From: Bifidobacteriaceae bacterium
GTDB lineage: Bacteria; Actinomycetota; Actinomycetes; Actinomycetales; WQXJ01
Assembly: GCA_031265345.1 (NCBI GenBank)
Contig: JAISCU010000185.1
Coordinates: forward strand, 1-7,557
Length of the DNA: 7,557 nucleotides
Direction of reading: 5' to 3'
Shown here: positions 6,094-7,557 of the stretch, in pieces
Position numbering within the stretch: position 1 is the stretch's first letter
How the letters are laid out: every line of letters begins with the position of its first letter
Made by a program: the position numbers and the translations under genes
The notes under the pieces: model-generated
What the model saw: the letters and a program-made list of their open reading frames with translations, nothing else
The model's database searches: none
Told to the model about the DNA's origin: nothing

Positions 6094-6123
6094 AGCGCCG
6101 GTAGCACACCGGAAACTAAGGAA

Positions 6124-6139
6124 TGTGAGCAACGTCACA
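6124..6139. promoter_or_regulatory. Crp/GlxR-type operator TGTGA-N6-TCACA
   Basis: The sequence TGTGAGCAACGTCACA matches the Crp/GlxR consensus TGTGA-N6-TCACA at every fixed position, and symmetry extends one base further on each side (ATGTGA/TCACAT). Its centre is about 112 bases upstream of the malE start. In actinobacteria GlxR and Crp proteins use this consensus and often control sugar uptake. A weak -10-like TACCGG at 6098-6103 would put the site near -41, an activating position, but that hexamer is poor. Confidence 0.75.
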
Positions 6140-6300
6140 TGCTGGACAATTCGGCCAAATTCGGGACCTACGTCCGGTTAGACCCAGTTTCGGTCCTTTG
6201 ACCTGCGGCTTTGTGGTCCCATTAGCCCAGCTTTGGGGTTTTCTTGGGTTTTTTCGTTATCAAGTTGCAACCTACTCTGGCGGCTCTCATAAGTACTAAA
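6140..6300. promoter_or_regulatory. malE upstream region with small repeats and phased A-tracts
   Basis: No gene is visible in this stretch. It holds two direct AATTCGG copies at 6148-6154 and 6158-6164, exactly one helical turn apart and just upstream of the Crp-type site. A GGTC-CTTT-GACC element is at 6192-6203. T-tracts at 6239-6242 and 6249-6254 (A-tracts on the minus strand) have centres 11 bp apart, which may bend the DNA. A near-palindrome AAGTTGCAACCT is at 6262-6273. I could not identify a convincing promoter. Confidence 0.35.
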
Positions 6301-6389
6301 GCCCACTTGTACGATGCCGTGGAAACGTTTCCGGTTCCAAACCGAGGGTTCGCGCCGGGTCGGGTGGGCGGCATCGTGCAACTGTGGCC
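6301..6389. repeat. Long imperfect inverted repeat between tag and malE
   Basis: The arm at 6301-6319 (GCCCACTTGTACGATGCCG) is complementary to 6369-6389 with 18 pairs, two mismatches and one bulge. The inner nine pairs (ACGATGCCG/CGGCATCGT) are perfect. The 49-base loop contains the GGAAACGTTTCC palindrome and a CGGTT-CCA-AACCG hairpin. In the minus-strand transcript it follows the tag stop by about 30 bases and is followed by TTTAGTACTT, so it may end tag mRNA. A tandem operator cluster is the alternative. Confidence 0.5.
6321..6332. promoter_or_regulatory. LacI-family-type operator GGAAACGTTTCC
   Basis: This is a perfect 12-bp palindrome with a central CG. Operators of LacI-family sugar repressors usually show this form: even length, central CG and A/T-rich half-sites. 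It is about 300 bp upstream of malE, far for direct repression of the nearest possible promoter, so a second site or a distal promoter would be needed. No LacI-family gene is in the window. Confidence 0.5.
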
Positions 6390-6420
6390 GGACACGCGGA
6401 ATCGGCGCCGCCGGATGGGC

Positions 6421-6969
6421 TCAGCGGAAGTCGCACCACGCCAGATGGTCGTTCACCAAACCTGCCGACTGCAGGAGGCTGTAGACAATGGTCGAGCCGA
6501 CGAACTTGAAGCCGCGCCGCTTCAGGTCCCGGCCGACGCGGTCCGACAGGTCTGTCGAGGCCGGCAGCTGGTCCTGGCCGTCCCAGTGGTTGATGATGGG
6601 CTGGCCGTCCACGAAGCCCCAGAGGTGGCGGTCCAGGCCCCCGAGCTCGAGCGTGGCGCGGGCGTTGGTGATGGCCGAATTGATCTTCAGACGGTTGCGG
6701 ACAATGCCGGGGTTGGCGATCAGCTCCTCGACCTTGGCCTGGTCGAAGCCAGCAACTTTGGCCACATCGAAACCGTCGAAAGCGCGGCGATAGTTCTCCC
6801 GCTTGCCCAGTATGGTGCGCCACGACAATCCCGCCTGGGCGCCTTCCAGCACCAGCAGCTCGAACAGCTCGGACTCGTCGTGGCAAGGCTTGCCCCACTG
6901 GTGGTCGTGGTACTCGCGCATCAACAGGTCGGCGGAATCGCCCCAGGGGCAGCGACGTTGGTCAGACAT
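6421..6969 (-). CDS. tag: DNA-3-methyladenine glycosylase I
   Basis: This 182-residue cytoplasmic base-excision repair enzyme removes 3-methyladenine from alkylated DNA. It lines up along its length with E. coli Tag (187 residues). The structural zinc ligands are present as Cys7 (RRCPWG), His21 (YHDHQWG), His175 and Cys179 (NDHLAWC). The base-recognition segment LEGAQAGLSW has Glu42 and Trp50, equivalent to Glu38 and Trp46 of E. coli Tag. KRENYRRAF, IVRNRLKINSAITNAR and KRRGFKFVGSTIVYSLLQS are further family signatures. The ATG at 6969 has a weak GGGTGG upstream, lying in the 34-base gap after arr, so the two genes probably share a transcript. Nothing appears truncated. Confidence 0.96.
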   Translation of the reverse strand: MSDQRRCPWGDSADLLMREYHDHQWGKPCHDESELFELLVLEGAQAGLSWRTILGKRENYRRAFDGFDVAKVAGFDQAKVEELIANPGIVRNRLKINSAITNARATLELGGLDRHLWGFVDGQPIINHWDGQDQLPASTDLSDRVGRDLKRRGFKFVGSTIVYSLLQSAGLVNDHLAWCDFR

Positions 6970-7003
6970 CCGGCCACCCTACCGCCGCGCCGGAGGGATG
7001 CGC

Positions 7004-7405
7004 TCAGCTGGTTATTGCCTCGACGCCCTGACGCTCCAGTTCCGCGAGATTGTCCCGCATCCGGCGGAGCGCCTGGGGCGAATGCCCCTCCCATTCCGAC
7101 ACCTCGCCCACGACCAGCAGCGGAGCCCGGGTCCTGTACGAACGAGTCGGGTTGCCTGCGAACCGTTGATCGGTCAGGTTCGGATCGTCCTCGAACGGGC
7201 CGGTCGGCTCGACCTGGTAAATCCTCCCCCGCCCGTCACCGTCTGCCAGTTCGGCACCCCAGGTCGCGGCGTCGAGGGTGGCCGTGAAATAGACATGGCT
7301 GGCGACGCGACGGCTGCCGAAGTTGGAACTGTGGCCCGGCTCGATCGGATCGCCGGGCGCTAGGGCAGCTTTGGTGCCGTGATAGAACGGCCCCTGGTCG
7401 TCCAC
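7004..7405 (-). CDS. arr: NAD(+)-rifampin ADP-ribosyltransferase Arr
   Basis: This 133-residue cytoplasmic enzyme transfers ADP-ribose from NAD+ to a hydroxyl on the rifamycin ansa chain, inactivating the drug. Family motifs are clear: GPFYHGTKAALAPGD (5-19), VYFTATLDAATWGAEL (38-53), YQVEPTGPFEDDPNLTDQRF (63-82), GNPTRSYRTRAPL and GEVSEWEGH. The residues expected for NAD and drug chemistry are His9, Tyr39 and Asp74, equivalent to His19, Tyr49 and Asp84 of the M. smegmatis enzyme. The GTG start at 7405 is fixed by an in-frame TGA two codons upstream. It has only a weak ribosome binding site. The length is normal for the family. It lies upstream of tag in the same direction and diverges from the right-edge gene. 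It looks chromosomal, with no integron or insertion sequence in view. Confidence 0.95.
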   Translation of the reverse strand: MDDQGPFYHGTKAALAPGDPIEPGHSSNFGSRRVASHVYFTATLDAATWGAELADGDGRGRIYQVEPTGPFEDDPNLTDQRFAGNPTRSYRTRAPLLVVGEVSEWEGHSPQALRRMRDNLAELERQGVEAITS

Positions 7406-7496
7406 ACTTCACCACGCTTCACGAGCCGTCTCCAGCGATAAGGACACGCCGGTAAATTAGCGCTGTTTTAGGGTCGGTTTGGCGGATGATTGTCAT
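7406..7496. promoter_or_regulatory. Divergent promoter region with an 18-bp imperfect palindrome
   Basis: This 91-bp gap separates arr from the right-edge gene. It contains TAAATTAGCGCTGTTTTA (7453-7470), symmetric at 7 of 9 position pairs around an AGCGCT core, a possible shared operator. A GATGAT hexamer six bases before the GTG at 7497 could be a -10 for a leaderless transcript, but no -35 matches it. On the minus strand TAATTT is the best -10-like hexamer for arr, again without a -35. Confidence 0.35.
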
Positions 7497-7557
7497 GTGA
7501 CCGACCACGCCAGTTCCGCCGACGTGCTGGGCGACATGTTCGCGCGGCTGCTGCCGC
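7497..7557 (+). CDS. Partial hypothetical protein, N-terminus only
   Basis: A frame opens at GTG 7497 and runs off the right edge after 20 codons, reading VTDHASSADVLGDMFARLLP. Codons are GC-rich at the third position and the peptide is plausibly helical. A GGCGGA sequence ten bases upstream could be the ribosome binding site. The ATG two bases earlier is followed at once by TGA and is not a start. It is too short to assign a family. Confidence 0.5.
   Translation, partial: MTDHASSADVLGDMFARLLP

Noticed and set aside
6020..6109. An upstream start for MalE at 6109.
   Set aside because: It would put 30 polar residues before a standard lipoprotein signal peptide and bury the GGAGG site.
6230..6256. 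An intrinsic terminator on the plus strand (CCCA-GCTT-TGGG followed by T-runs).
   Set aside because: The stem is only 4 bp and there is no plus-strand gene upstream for it to serve.
6301..6369. A tRNA-like segment with a 6-bp closing stem (GCCCAC/GTGGGC) and a GGTTCG sequence.
   Set aside because: No T-arm, D-arm or anticodon stem forms at the correct positions.

Overview
This is a 7.6 kb stretch of GC-rich DNA from a chromosome that looks actinobacterial. The signs are very high GC at third codon positions, frequent GTG and TTG starts, a leaderless-type promoter, a Crp/GlxR-type operator, an actinobacterial-style Arr enzyme, and a lipoprotein sugar-binding protein with a LAAC lipobox. The genus cannot be named from the sequence alone.

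Layout, left to right. (1) Positions 1-456 hold the 5' part of a minus-strand gene. It has a low-complexity, Ala/Gly/Pro-rich N-terminus and then a helical Ala/Arg/Glu segment, which tentatively suggests the N-terminus of a DUF222/HNH-type protein. Its promoter puts the transcript start at or next to the ATG. (2) Positions about 500-1128 are non-coding and packed with strong inverted repeats. They include a perfect 21-bp stem hairpin and two 55-nt copies of one hairpin that differ at only three positions, all of which preserve base pairing. (3) Positions 1129-1516 carry a small acidic ORF followed by what may be a gene remnant. (4) Positions 1517-6019, all on the minus strand, form a transport operon transcribed malE, malF, malG, then a TraX-family membrane protein gene. 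malF and malG overlap by one base, and the TraX gene starts at a TTG one base past the malG stop. A 15-bp stem hairpin lies between malE and malF. (5) Positions 6020-6420 are a 400-bp control region upstream of malE. It has a perfect TGTGA-N6-TCACA site, a perfect GGAAACGTTTCC palindrome of LacI-operator type nested in a larger inverted repeat, and smaller repeats. (6) Positions 6421-7405 encode tag (3-methyladenine DNA glycosylase I) and, upstream of it, arr (rifamycin ADP-ribosyltransferase), probably co-transcribed. (7) A gene on the plus strand starts at 7497 and runs off the right edge, divergent from arr.

Working model: malEFG imports maltose or maltodextrins. It would be induced through a LacI-family repressor and tuned by a cAMP-responsive Crp/GlxR regulator. 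The ATPase is not encoded here and must come from elsewhere. The TraX-family protein is translationally tied to the importer, which is unusual. The least explained part of the window is the hairpin field at 530-1115, and the covarying repeat pair inside it is the best lead for something undescribed.
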